64,000 nt of DNA from the NCBI GenBank assembly GCA_001643675.2, contig LSRY02000041.1, forward strand, positions 498,501-562,500. The letters run 5' to 3'. Of the stretch, positions 29,689-40,614 are shown in pieces. The DNA comes from Monocercomonoides exilis. Lineage: Eukaryota > Preaxostyla > Oxymonadida > Polymastigidae. A program made the translations under genes and the position numbers. A model generated the notes under the pieces. The model ran no database searches, was not told the origin of the DNA, and was given only the letters and a program-made list of their open reading frames with translations. The number at the start of each line of letters is the position of its first letter. Positions within the stretch are counted from its first letter, which is position 1.

Positions 29689-31734
29689 ATGGAAATGAGA
29701 GAAAGCTATTCCAAGAGTGCTGTAGATGCATGTTTAGGTGTGGAATTGTTTTATTTGCAATATTTTATGTTTTGAAATCGTTTTCTTCAGGCAGCCTTCC
29801 CGACGATATTTTGAGGATGTTTGAGTTTTTATTTTCAATATCTTTTGATGAAACAAACGTATTCCTTTTGGCATATGATTGTTTAAAATAGAATCTTTGG
29901 AAAATGCAACTTTTCAACGATTCTTTCGTTGTCACAGGTGAATCGCAGATTCAATCTCCTCTCAAAAACGGAAGAGTTCGTCTTTTTTGTTTTTTCATAT
30001 TTTTCAAAGAAAGAATCAACATTTGACGCTTTGTATTGCCTCTTCCCACTGGTTGTACAGATGTGCGAAAATCAAGTGCCAAGTGATGATTCCATTTATG
30101 CACAAGATTTGCCTTCTGCCAGATTGTGCATTTCAATATATTTATTTTTTTAACCCTCGTTCGGAAGAAGACTGGAAAGAGAGCTACAAATACGGGGTGA
30201 GTGCAAAGGGATGGAGGGAGACATTGCAGTTGTGTTCTGAAGCATTTGAGCAATTTTTTATTCTTTGACTGGTTATTTATCTTTAATTTATGTGTTTTGT
30301 GCAAATATTATCTGTTGCATTTAGAATTTACAATGAGCTGGCACACATACGAGATTTTCCACGGATCTCAGGGGAGAATAGGAAAAGGCTGAAACAATCG
30401 AAGCTTAAAACATCGATTTGTTCTGTTTTGCGATTAATATCAGAAATTCTGATAGTACTTGGATTACTCAGTTTCTTGAGGAACAGTGAAATTGCTTTTC
30501 GAGCGAGAGCGAACGGGGAAGCTGCAAAAAAGTCGTTCGCAGACACTTTGACATTTTCAACGCTTCTGATTGGATCGTATTGCTTAGTGTATTATATCAA
30601 TTTATTTCTGTTAAAAAAAACTGAAACGATTGATCCAATTTATATTTTAAATGGAGTGATTCAATTGACTGTGGTGTATTTCGACTATTTTTGGAAGAAC
30701 GTTTCAATGTTTGCGTTCGTATGGCCATATTTTGTGCTTGCTATTCTGCTGCTTGCAGTTCTGATTGTGTGTGAATTTAAGCAAGCAGCTTCAGTTTCGA
30801 AGTACATGTTTTTGCTGTTGGATGTCATTTCGGCTGTTCTTTTGCTGTTCTTTTTGGTGATTGCTTCGCTGAAAGCAGACGGTTTGATTTGACTGTTAAA
30901 TTAAAAAATTTTTAATTTTTTCCTTTTTCTTTTTTTACATTCTTCCGTTCTTTCTTTGTTGTCAAATTCATCACATGATGTTAAACAGCACACATTTATC
31001 GAGTTTTAGTGAACCTGACATCGCTCAAGTGGAGAACTATATTTTCTCTAACAATTTGGAGCGCATTGATTCTCTTTGCCCGTTTCTTTGCAATGGGATG
31101 TACTGGAAGAAGGTTTAATGAAAAATTGAATGCTCTTGACGAAGAACTTATATTACTTGGAGTGGCAGTCTTCAGCGTGGTTTTGCTTCCGTTTCTGATT
31201 CTGGTCCCGCTGAAGCTGGATGGCTCAATAAAGCTGCATTTTGGCTTTTGCATTGCTTCTTTGATCGTTCCTTTTGTGGTTCTGGAATTGTTATGTATTC
31301 CTGATGACTCAAAATGCATGCGTGAAGAATTGGAAGTGGAATGGAGGAACGAAGAGATTGATAGTAGATATTATTTTGCCATTCAGAAATTTGAATGGCT
31401 GAGGATGAAACTTGGATTGCGCAAGCTTTCAAAGGGGGAGGCTATTGTTGGATTTGACGAGCACTACGAAAAAAAAGCATGGAAGCCAGTGGGAAAAGCA
31501 GTGAACATGAGAAAAACAGCATCACAATTTTGGATGGATAGATTTGAAACTGAAAAAGCATTGAAAATTCGAAGGGATTATTATGCAAGGCTTAAAGGCT
31601 CGGATCCCAATTGGTGGGAAAGCTTTGCTAACAAAACAGAGACTTTTGCAGTCAAGCTCTTCAAGCACATGAACACTTCGTTTTTCAAGTGTTCACTTGT
31701 GTTGGTTATTGTTGTAGTTTATTTGATTCTGTAA
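29689..31734 (+). CDS. Multi-pass membrane protein, six exons (TMEM185-like?)
   Basis: Six exons join in frame into 535 residues: 29689-29737, 29791-29858, 29938-29975, 30061-30231, 30325-30881 and 31010-31734, all with GT-AG introns of 53-128 nt. The intron at 30882-31009 is the clearest: it turns two open frames into one (KAD then VNLTSLKW). Exons 3-4 are the least certain. The N-terminal 190 residues are soluble. About seven or eight hydrophobic segments follow (for example ISEILIVLGLLSFL, YFVLAILLLAVLIV, DVISAVLLLFFLVI, VVLLPFLILVPL). A charged loop of about 170 residues and a final hydrophobic tail (LVLVIVVVYLIL) end the protein. Repeated LKAD/LKLDG-(x)n-W/F motifs after membrane helices recall the TMEM185 (fragile-X-F) family, but this is a weak call. 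Confidence 0.55.
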
Positions 31735-32290
31735 AATTTCCTTGTTCAGATATTAAGAGTTTTTCCATTCATTTTGTTATTTCATAGAGACAAAGAGTTT
31801 TTCTTTTCATTTGAAGCAAATTTTGTTTTCAGTTTTCAACGTCAGTTTTTATTTTATTTTATTTTATTTTATTTTATTTTATTTTATTTTATTTTATTTT
31901 ATTTTATTTTTCAGTTCAACTTTGCTTGTTTTGAGATTGCATTTTTTTCTTTTTTGAGCACTGTAACTCCGAAAATCGCAAAATAATCTTACGAAAGAAA
32001 GCTCAATTTGAGAGTTGAATTATTATTTTTTTCACATTTTCATTGATTCCTATCAAAAATGCCAGTTCAAAAGTGTCCTTTTGATATGCAAAATTTCAAT
32101 TATTTATTATACAGTTTTGTGACAAATATTTATCAATATTGCAAGAGATGTCCAGAGCATAAAACAAACGATTGATATTTCAACTGAATGAAAAAAGTGT
32201 ATTTTGAAAAGCACACAATGAAATCGATAAAACTGATAATAAAATTGCTCATCTTTGGATAAAATCATTATTCATATTCATTGAAGCTTT
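31735..32290. other. AT-rich intergenic region
   Basis: No gene is seen. It contains a clean pentanucleotide array at 31851-31910. The 3' end of the membrane-protein transcript must lie near its start. Confidence 0.5.
31851..31910. repeat. (ATTTT)12 microsatellite
   Basis: Twelve perfect copies of ATTTT fill exactly 60 bases. Such perfection suggests recent expansion. Confidence 0.95.
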
Positions 32291-32419
32291 CGTATCATGA
32301 AATATCGTTCGCTTTTCTTTTTCTTCTTATTTCTGTGCAACTTCTGAATACATTCTGCTTCATCCTTTCTTGCTGCACGATAACAGCGAGCTTTTACGGA
32401 TGACCCACATTTTTTTCTT

Positions 32420-33660
32420 TGAATGAAGACATGGTGTTTGTATCTCCGATAATGCTGTCAGCAGACATGATGGGGAATCCAAAAAAGCTTCTTTTGGCAA
32501 GGGCAGCTCAGTAGTTGTATCTTCGCTCAGCGTCTTTAGAAATCTTTGTCTGCTTCGCCATTCAGGAGGCGGAGAAGCAAAGAGAAGAAGACATCAGGAG
32601 AAGAGGGGTCATCATCAGCGCCTGCGATTGAACCTTCGGATGCCTCCGCGGTGGCAGCATCATTCACTTCGACAGGAGCGATGTGCGACATCGAGAGGCG
32701 GCTGGGGAGTATGTTAATCAAAAGAAGTCGTTTCTGAGGGAGCAACAGACGCTGCGGGGATATGTCGTGGTGTGACGCAGCTGGCTCTGCTGTGTAGGAG
32801 TGTTGTGTGTGCGTACGATGTGGCGCTTTTGGCGATGCTTTCGGTTCCGCTGGTGGCGCCGCTACCGTCTCTTGCAACATCGGTGGGCATGAAGGAGGAG
32901 AATAATTGGCTCTTTTCTGAAGCGGATGTGAATGTGTTCTCATCGATCTACGATCAGTTTGGCCCTTCAATGCAAATATGGCGATCGTCTCAGCTGAAAT
33001 ATTTGGTGGTGAAGTTGGATGATGAAGTAATTTGGCGAGTGGTTGCAGTGTGTGAAGTGGGGAAGATTGCGGAGAAGGGGCTATCGGCTGCGGGGCTGAG
33101 GATGGAAGATGTGGTTCAGTCGCCAGCAGCGATTGAGCTGGCTGTGCTGAAGGAGCGAGAAGAGGCAGAGGAAGGAGAAAGGGGATGCAAAGAGGGAGAC
33201 AAAGAGGGAGAAGAAAAGGGAGAAGAAGATGGAGGCAAAGATGGAGGGAGAGAGGGAGGTGATGGGAATGAGGAGAAAGGCGGGTATCCGACAGCTCACA
33301 GAGAGTTTGTGGAGAGAATCAAAGAGAACCAGGGGAAGCTGGAAGAAGCGATGACGCCGTAGATTGTAGAGGCGCTTGAGATGAGTGGGCTGAGGTTTGT
33401 GAAGGCGGAGACACATACAGAGGCAGACAAGCAGCATTCAGTGGAATCTTAAGTGTGCAGTTCTTCTCCATCTGATGGCATTCAGCAGGAGAACAGGAAA
33501 GCAGAAGAAGAAACAGAAGATGGGTCTTTGGGTATAACTTCAGATGGAAGCGCAGAGGGTGTTGAAAAAGATAAGGAACATCTTAAAAGGTTTGGCAATG
33601 AATGAAGAACAAGGCGGCCTATCGTTGAAGCTGAAGGTTATAGATGATTTTTAATCGCAG
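32420..33660 (+). pseudogene. Decayed coiled-coil gene, copy 1
   Basis: This G+C-richer stretch carries protein-like segments in several frames. 32546-32734 encodes RRRRSKEKKTSGEEGSSSAP and an Ala/Ser tail. 32880-33360 encodes NWLFSEADVNVFSSIYDQFG, then VVKLDDEVIWRVVAVCEVGK, then RMEDVVQSPAAIELAVLKE and an acidic coiled coil. Stops separate these pieces. The same blocks recur in the same order at 42.5-43.4 kb, which shows they were once a protein. I cannot name the family. A pseudogene is the likeliest reading; unplaced introns are an alternative. Confidence 0.5.
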
Positions 33661-34269
33661 AAGAAGAAGTTTGATTTGAATGCACGTCTTCACATCTTTT
33701 CTGTTTTCTTTTCACATTATTTATATTATTTCCATGTTCTTTATCGAATTCTTCCTTTTCCTTCATCTGCACATCATCCTCATCAGAGACCACATTCCTT
33801 TATTTCTCTATATTTCTCTGAAATATCTTCCTCTTCCTCTTCCTCTTCCTCTCCTTTTTCTTTCGTTGTCATTCGTCACCTTCCTTCATAGTTCTGCTGT
33901 TGCAACATATATCTCCCTTGTCCTCCATCTGATCGAAGCATTCTTTTGCTTTTTACCACCGCCGCTGCTGTCTCCCGCCAACAAACAATTGAATTCCCCG
34001 TCTCACTGCATTTGTAACTTAACGCTATGGAAGCACCCTCACATTAAAAAAATGCCACTGCTTCAATAATTACTGCAACATGAAAAGAAGACAAATGTGT
34101 GACTCTTCATTCTTCTTGTTGGAGCACGAGCAGCAGAGTGAACTCAAACAGCGCCAGAAAATATGTTCGATTGAAAGCAACATCTGATGAAATTCTCCAT
34201 TTTTTTTATAAAAAGCCATTTCTTATTTGAAAGCCACAACACAAGATAAACACAGGCCAACGTCATAAC
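33661..34269. other. Intergenic region, nothing recognised
   Basis: This is AT-rich with short CTTCCT repeats near 33830-33855. Open frames here have no recognisable features. Confidence 0.45.
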
Positions 34270-35420
34270 AACCAGAAATAAATACATTAAATATTCTTTA
34301 GAGAAATTGTTCACTCTCGATGTTCGTCTGAGAAAACATGGCTGTCTTGTCTAATTTCTGCAAAAACCTCAGAGCGCCCAATACGAAGCAACAAAGTTCC
34401 CACAAATCAACTCCGCATCGATGCCACGCAAATGGAGCATAACAATAAAATCTCTGGGTGGCTGCGCTTGAAGAGGTTGACACAAATATTCTGTATTTTT
34501 CTGTAGTTGCCTGTGGTATCGAAGAAAGCTAACTTCGAATGATAATCGCATTGCTTGTTCAAAATGGCAGTCCCTTCGAAGAATGAAATCCAGATGTGGC
34601 TGGCCTGAATGTTGTTCGACTGCCAACTAATATTCGACAATTGGATGTCTCGTAGTTGGCGTTTCTCCACTCTTTTGAAGCAAAAGCGGAATCAGAATTA
34701 GAAATTCGTCGCTTTCCATGTCTGCCTGGTGCAGTCCGAGAAACAGGAAAACCTTATAAATAAAACCGATATTTTGGGGTTCTCCTTTTTTCGTTGAATT
34801 CTTGCCTTTAATGTGATTAATATCCTTCCCTCCATATTGTCAGTTGCTTTCCTTGCCAAAAAATACTCCAAACTGCTCCCCCTGCCTTACGTTCCCAAAT
34901 GATATATAATTTTGTGCAGATTTTGTCCTTTACAGAATTCCACCTAAAATCTTCATTCAATAAAACATCAGTTGAATTTTCTTTCACCTCTTGTTCCAAA
35001 TAAAAATAATGAAAAGTGTGAAAGTTGCACATATTCCTTTATTTCCCAATGTCTATATAATAATCAGCTCCGTTCTCATCGTATTGCTCTACAAAGCGGA
35101 GATTGGCCATTTCAACAATAACTCATATTCCTGCACTTTGGAGAGGGTACAGATGGAAATATCTTGACGACCAATTGAACAATAAAATTTACATACATTA
35201 TGTCTTTTTGTGAAATTGATGAAATTGTTGCATTCCCCTTGGCCATCCAATTGACAAAAATCATCAGATTGAATTTCAAAAACATTGCATCTCCACAATT
35301 ATCTGTTGTCATCAGAGGAAATAATATTTCTAGTTCTACATGCAATGTTCACTCTGGAATTCTCAATTGGTGCATGAATAATTTCGGTTCAAACAAATCT
35401 AATCGATCAACACATCCATA
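34270..35420 (-). pseudogene. Decayed coding fragments, unknown family
   Basis: On the minus strand, several short frames read like protein. 34298-34670 gives SNISWQSNNIQASHIWISFF and LAFFDTTGNYRKIQNICVN. 35089-35298 gives a Cys-rich stretch (SDDFCQLDGQGECNNF, HNVCKFYCSIGRQD). They shift frame and hit stops repeatedly. I cannot connect them into one model or assign a family. They may be remnants of a cysteine-rich or beta-helix surface gene. Confidence 0.3.
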
Positions 35421-35624
35421 ACATCAAACAAAGGAAGAAAAAGTTAATTTTTTTTTCTTAAAATATTGCAAAATACACTTGTGTGTAGAAATATGGTGTG
35501 AATTCATAGATTTTTATGGTATTTTTGAGATTTTGTTATTCGTTGATGTCATCAATCCAAACAAATGCTTGTTCAATGTGAATGATAAAAATTGCGTTTT
35601 TTCCGACTGCAATAGATTTCAAAA

Positions 35625-37027
35625 ATGCAGGAGACAGGAGTCATTGAAAAGTTTACTGGTACGTTCATATTACTACACTTGAATTATTCGCGATCTCATT
35701 TCTTTTCTTTATTTGGCGTTTTCAGAATTATTTAATGAACTGGAGGATTGCGATGAGGATAATCAGAAACAGAAAATCGAAGAAATGAATACATTAACGG
35801 AAAAGATGGATAGAGAAGAATTAAAATCTATTTTCACATTGGAATTGTTCAATGAAATTCACCAAATGATTGAGGAAAAGAAACTACAATTGGGAAATGC
35901 AATTTTGCTGCTGAAGCATGTTGGATATTGGAAAGTGCTGATAAATACATATTTTCTATGCTTTAAAAAGTCTTTGTTAAACGAAAGATTTGAGAGAATG
36001 ATTCTTGAAGAAGAAAAGAAAAGAAATGAAAAGAACGAAATACTTTTAGATGATCTTTGCGAATGCTGTTTTTTGCTAAAGGATAGATTTTCAACGGAAT
36101 TACTTTCAATTTGTGTGCCTTGCCTTCTGAAAGCTGCCTCGAAGAAAGATGAAAACGAGGAAACTCAAAAAGAAGTGGAAATGGCTTTGCTGGCTTTAAG
36201 TAACTTAAGATTTATTGTTTGAACACTTCTTTTTCCTTTTTGACATTTTTGATATTTTCCGATTTTTATAGAAAATTGAACAAGAACTGTTTCTGAATGA
36301 GATCAAAGAGATAATCAAATATCATCAAGAACATCACAACCTGACCCATCTTGCCTATCAGTATGCTTGGATGTTTTTAATACACAGATTTGTCACAAAC
36401 AGAAGTTTGGAAGATGCCATTGTGGATGAGCTACGTTTTCCGAGAGCGGCAACAAGAGAACTGGAAGCACTTTCAAAATGTGTGGATTGGAAGAAAAAAG
36501 AGGAAGTGACGAAAAGGGTGAAAGAAGTTCAGATAACAAAGAGATGGGTTTGCACAATCGAAGTTTTGTTCAGCAATTTCCTATCATGGAAAGATGAATT
36601 TATGGAGCTGATCTGTTGTATTGTCGGACTGTGCAGAGTAACAAGAGAGAATGAAGAAATCCAGGGATGCTTTCGTTATCAATTGCTTGACTTGACTCAA
36701 AATGAAACTATATGTATTGAAGACATGGTGAAAAGTGGATATATTTCTCTTGTTTTGGAGGATTTTTTACAGTCAACGCTGAACGATGAAATCATGTTTT
36801 TTTCTTTTGATATCTATTTGTCTATTTTCGGAAGATTGAACAAAAAGATGGATGATGATTCAAAAGAAGAGGAAAGATTGAAAAACAAAATAGCGATTTT
36901 CGAAAAGATGGAAGAAGAAGGATACGAAGATATCATCATCAGCTTTCATGAAACGTTGAATTTCCTGAACAGAAAATATGGTTCTGGATTTTCATTGGAT
37001 ATTGCAGATTATTTTGTAAATGTTTAA
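35625..37027 (+). CDS. Oxymonad-type helical repeat family protein, copy 1
   Basis: Three exons (35625-35658, 35726-36216, 36272-37027) join into 426 residues. The first intron is GTACGT...CAG in phase 1 and gives MQETGVIEKFTELFNEL. The second starts GTTTGA and sits in phase 0. The product is almost all alpha-helical and rich in Glu, Lys, Leu and Cys, without a signal peptide or membrane helix. It looks like a HEAT/ARM-type solenoid. The blocks EIHQMIEEKKLQLGNAILLLKH and YHQEHHNLTHLAYQ recur in copy 2. From memory the family is large in Monocercomonoides, with many paralogs of unknown function. The first exon is short, so the start is less certain than the rest. Confidence 0.7.
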
Positions 37028-39293
37028 CTAAATTCATTTCATTTGGCTTTGTAACTCAAAAATTATCTTTCTCTTTTTTCTATCACATCACAAAATGGAA
37101 AAATAAACAGTTATTTTATGTTTTATTTTTTAATTTTCATTTTCTTTAATAAAACTTCGAAATGCAACAAAGCAATTGTGTGAAAAACGAATGTGTCGAT
37201 CTATTTTCATTTCTTTTCAGTTAAGTTCTTCCAAACTGTGAAGATACAATTTCCTGTGAACAAAACGATTCCTTCTTCATTCTGTATTCATTCTCTCTGA
37301 CAACATCTTCAACAGATCCTCCTCTCCTTTGATCATTCACATCTTTTCATCTTCTTTCACTCCAACAAGAATATCTGTTTACGTTTAACTTCGGAATCCA
37401 TTCAAAAAAATCTTTTTCTTTTGGTTCACCAAGATAAAATGGAAGATGATATGAAATGAATCAATAATATGGATAATATTTGTTGGGATAATCAATAAAA
37501 AAATCTTCATTTGACATTTTTTATTCATCATTCTTCAAAATTTTTGTTTTCATTGAAGAATAAAGTTCTTTGAAAGCATTTTGAAAGAATTTGGCTGCTT
37601 CATCAAAATGGAGAAGAAATCACAATATTAATTTTTGTGCTTTCTTTGACTTCAATTTTGATGATGATTGAACTGAAAAGGAAGAAATCAAAGAAAAAGA
37701 AAACTTATAAAAAGAATTTGCAGAAAAAAAAGACGAGGAGGAGGAAAGGAAGAGTTAGAGAATAAAAAATTAATTTTTTGATGATAACAACATTAGCAAT
37801 GAAGGTGATGACTACAAAGGGTCAATCGACAAAGATGAATGATGAATTATTCGAAAAGTCAGATATCTTTTGAATGCAAATCCTCAGAAAGCTCATCAAC
37901 TCCAACAAAAGAGTCGCTTCTACCAAATACCCTCAACAAATGAGCCAAAAAAACTGCTTTTTCTCTCTTTCAAGCTCATGTCAAGCATTGTAGGGTTATG
38001 CATCATTCAAAACAGATGGCAGAAGTCACGAATGTAATCGTTGAATGCGATGCAAATAAGAATAATCTCAAAACTTCTGAATCTTTTGAAAAAGGATAAA
38101 AAGGTTTCTTTCGATGGCATTCCTGTTCATGATCAATCTTCATTCATTCAAAGAATACCTTTAAATAAAAATGGATCAAATGAAAAAAAAAGTCAAACCA
38201 TTTTTTTGGTCTTGAAATTTTTTCCCATCTCCAATGGATTGGTTATTATCAGCCCAGCTGGTTTTCCTGTTCTCCAAAATTGCCTCTTGTCACATAAAAA
38301 AGCAGATAACTGGACAACAAATGGCTTGCAAAGAACATCATCGAACGTAAAGAATCCATTGTGAAGTTGGCTGTGATATTAGATGAAAACACATATTCTC
38401 CAAATTAACTCCTTTTCAAAACTCAATTCAACGCCAAGTTTTTGCTGATAGCATACCAGTAGGATTCGTGTTAAATGCAAATGCGATTGTTGTTGAGGCC
38501 TATTGAGCGTCTCGCTCTGTTCGCTTCCTCCACTGTCCAACCCCTCAATTTCCTTTCCTTTTCCACAAAGCCAACCTTCCACAAAAAATCACGCAAAGCA
38601 AGTGCTGCGCAATAGTTATGCCAAGTGAACCGCATTTCCCTCGAAATGAACAAGCGGTCCAATTCAATCTTTCGGATATTCTGTTAGCTTTTTCTGCATC
38701 TTGCTTGAATTATTTTTCATTCAAAATGTCGCAGCCGATGTTACACCATATGTTTTGTGATATATGATTAAGTTCACATTTCATGCTGGTTTTCTCCACC
38801 AATTCACTTTTTGCAAGCAATAGATGCAAACAGCCATTCGCTCCTCCATCTGTAAACAAAACCCCTGTTCTTCTGTAATGCTATAACTCGCATGGTTGCA
38901 TTTGTAGCCTTACGTACAAACGCTCAAATTTGCTCAAACCGCATCATATCATCAATCAAAAATCTTCACTTTATAAAATTATGGTTTGTTAACCCTTATT
39001 TTCTTGTTTTATTTGAAGATCTGTTTTTCTTCTTTTTAATTTGCTTGTTTTGAAGCAAAAATCATGATGGCAAAAGTGGTTTGGAATCCTGTTTTATTAG
39101 ATATTTGACGGTGCTTTTAATTCTTTTGATTCAACTGCACCACAAATATTTCGAAAATGAATTTATTAATTGTTTTGGATTCATTTTGCAATTTTGTAGT
39201 TTCTTTTGAACAAACAAATATTTCTTGGTATATATATATATATTGAGAAAACGATTATCCGGTTGATTAATTGTTTTATTTCCAATTTTTTAG
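37028..39293. other. Region between the two paralogs; no firm gene
   Basis: Mostly AT-rich. A frame at 38041-38364 and minus-strand frames at 38379-38662 (TWHNYCAALALRDFLW, KERKLRGWTVEEANRARRS) have protein-like composition but no recognised motif and no clear splice context. They could be fragments of a decayed gene. A (TA) run lies at 39231-39242 just before the second paralog. Confidence 0.35.
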
Positions 39294-40614
39294 AAAAACT
39301 GCTGCAATTGGAACAATTCACTGAATCCGAACAGAAGCATAAAATCGAAGAATTGAGCAATGTTTTGGAAGAAATTGGCAAAGAAGAATTCAAATCCGTT
39401 TTCACAACAGAGTTGTTCAATGAAATTCACACAATGATTGAAGAAAAGATTCTTTCGATGGAAAATACAATTTTGCTGCTGAAGCACATTAGCTATTATT
39501 CTAATCTTAAAAGGATTTGGATTGAAGGCTTTGAAGGAACTTCATTGTGCAAAAGATTTGAAGAGATGATTATTGAAGAAGATGAGAAAAAAGAGGAAAA
39601 GAATGAAAAGCTTTTAGCTGATCTTTGCGAATGTTATATTTCTTTGAGCGATGATTACCAACCAAAATTATTATGTATTTGCGTTTCGTGCATTTTAAAA
39701 GCTACTTTAAAGAAAGAAGGAAATGAAGAAGCACAAAAGGAAGTGGAAATGGCTTTATTATCACTTAGCAACCTTGACGTACTTTGTGTTTGAACATTTT
39801 TCTTTGCTTTTTAGCGCATATGATTTTTTTCCACATATATTTTTATTAGTTTGTCGAACAAAAACAGCACTTGAATGAAATAAAAGAAATCTTCAAATAT
39901 CATCAAGAGCATCACAACCTGACAAGGCTTGCTTATCAGTCTGCTTGGGAGTTTTTGATCTACAGATTGTTCTTTGAAAATAGTTTGGAAGAAGATTTTG
40001 TGAATGAATTGCATTTTGGAAGAGAAGCAGCGAGAGAACTGGATGAGCTTTCAAAGTGTGTGGAATGGAAGAACAAAAAAGAGGGGAAAGGAAGCAAAGA
40101 AACGAAAGAAGAGTTAGTTTTATTGAGATGGCTCCAAACTTGTGAGTCTTGTTTTCTTCGTTGCAATTTGTGGAATGAAGAATTTGTTGGGCTCATCAAC
40201 AGCATTGTTCAGGTATTTCGATCAGCAAAGGGTAATTACAAAGAAATCAGCTATCAAACCATTTTTTTGCTTAAAGAGACATCGATCAGAACAGGTGTTG
40301 AGATAAAAGACTTGATGAAAAGCGGAGTAGCTGATGCTGTTTTGGAGGGTATTCAGCAGCAGACATTAGAAGACGAAATGATAAATCAATTTTTGGAATT
40401 TTTTATGAATCTCTCAAAAAAATTGAAAAGAGAGATGGACGAAGCAATGGACGAAGCGAAAAGAAAGATAATTAGAAGGAGAGTGTTTGATAAGCTGGAA
40501 GAAGAAGGATATGAAGATACTATCACAAGCCTTTATGAAGTATTGAATTTTCTGAAAAGAAAGCGTTATCGTAAATTATCATTGGACATTTATGATTATC
40601 TTGTGAATGATTGA
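39294..40614 (+). CDS. Oxymonad-type helical repeat family protein, copy 2 (5' exon unresolved)
   Basis: Paralog of 35625-37027 over its whole length. Exon 39294-39787 follows a TTTTTTAG acceptor. It is spliced by a GTTTGA-type intron (39788-39849) to 39850-40614, ending in TGA. This intron has the same position, phase and donor as in copy 1. The protein is helical and charged, with LFNEIHTMIEEKILSMENTI and YHQEHHNLTRLAYQ matching copy 1. No in-frame ATG exon with a phase-1 donor is evident in the 150 bases upstream. The first exon may be further away, or the copy may be 5'-truncated. Function unknown. Confidence 0.62.

Noticed and set aside
35479-35682. A 67-codon frame upstream of the first helical-family gene
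   Set aside because: Its 3' part overlaps the better-supported first exon (35625-35658) in another frame and runs into the intron.
38041-38364. A 107-codon open frame between the paralogs
   Set aside because: No ATG at its 5' end, no recognised family, and AT-rich surroundings. Kept only as a possible fragment in the regional note.
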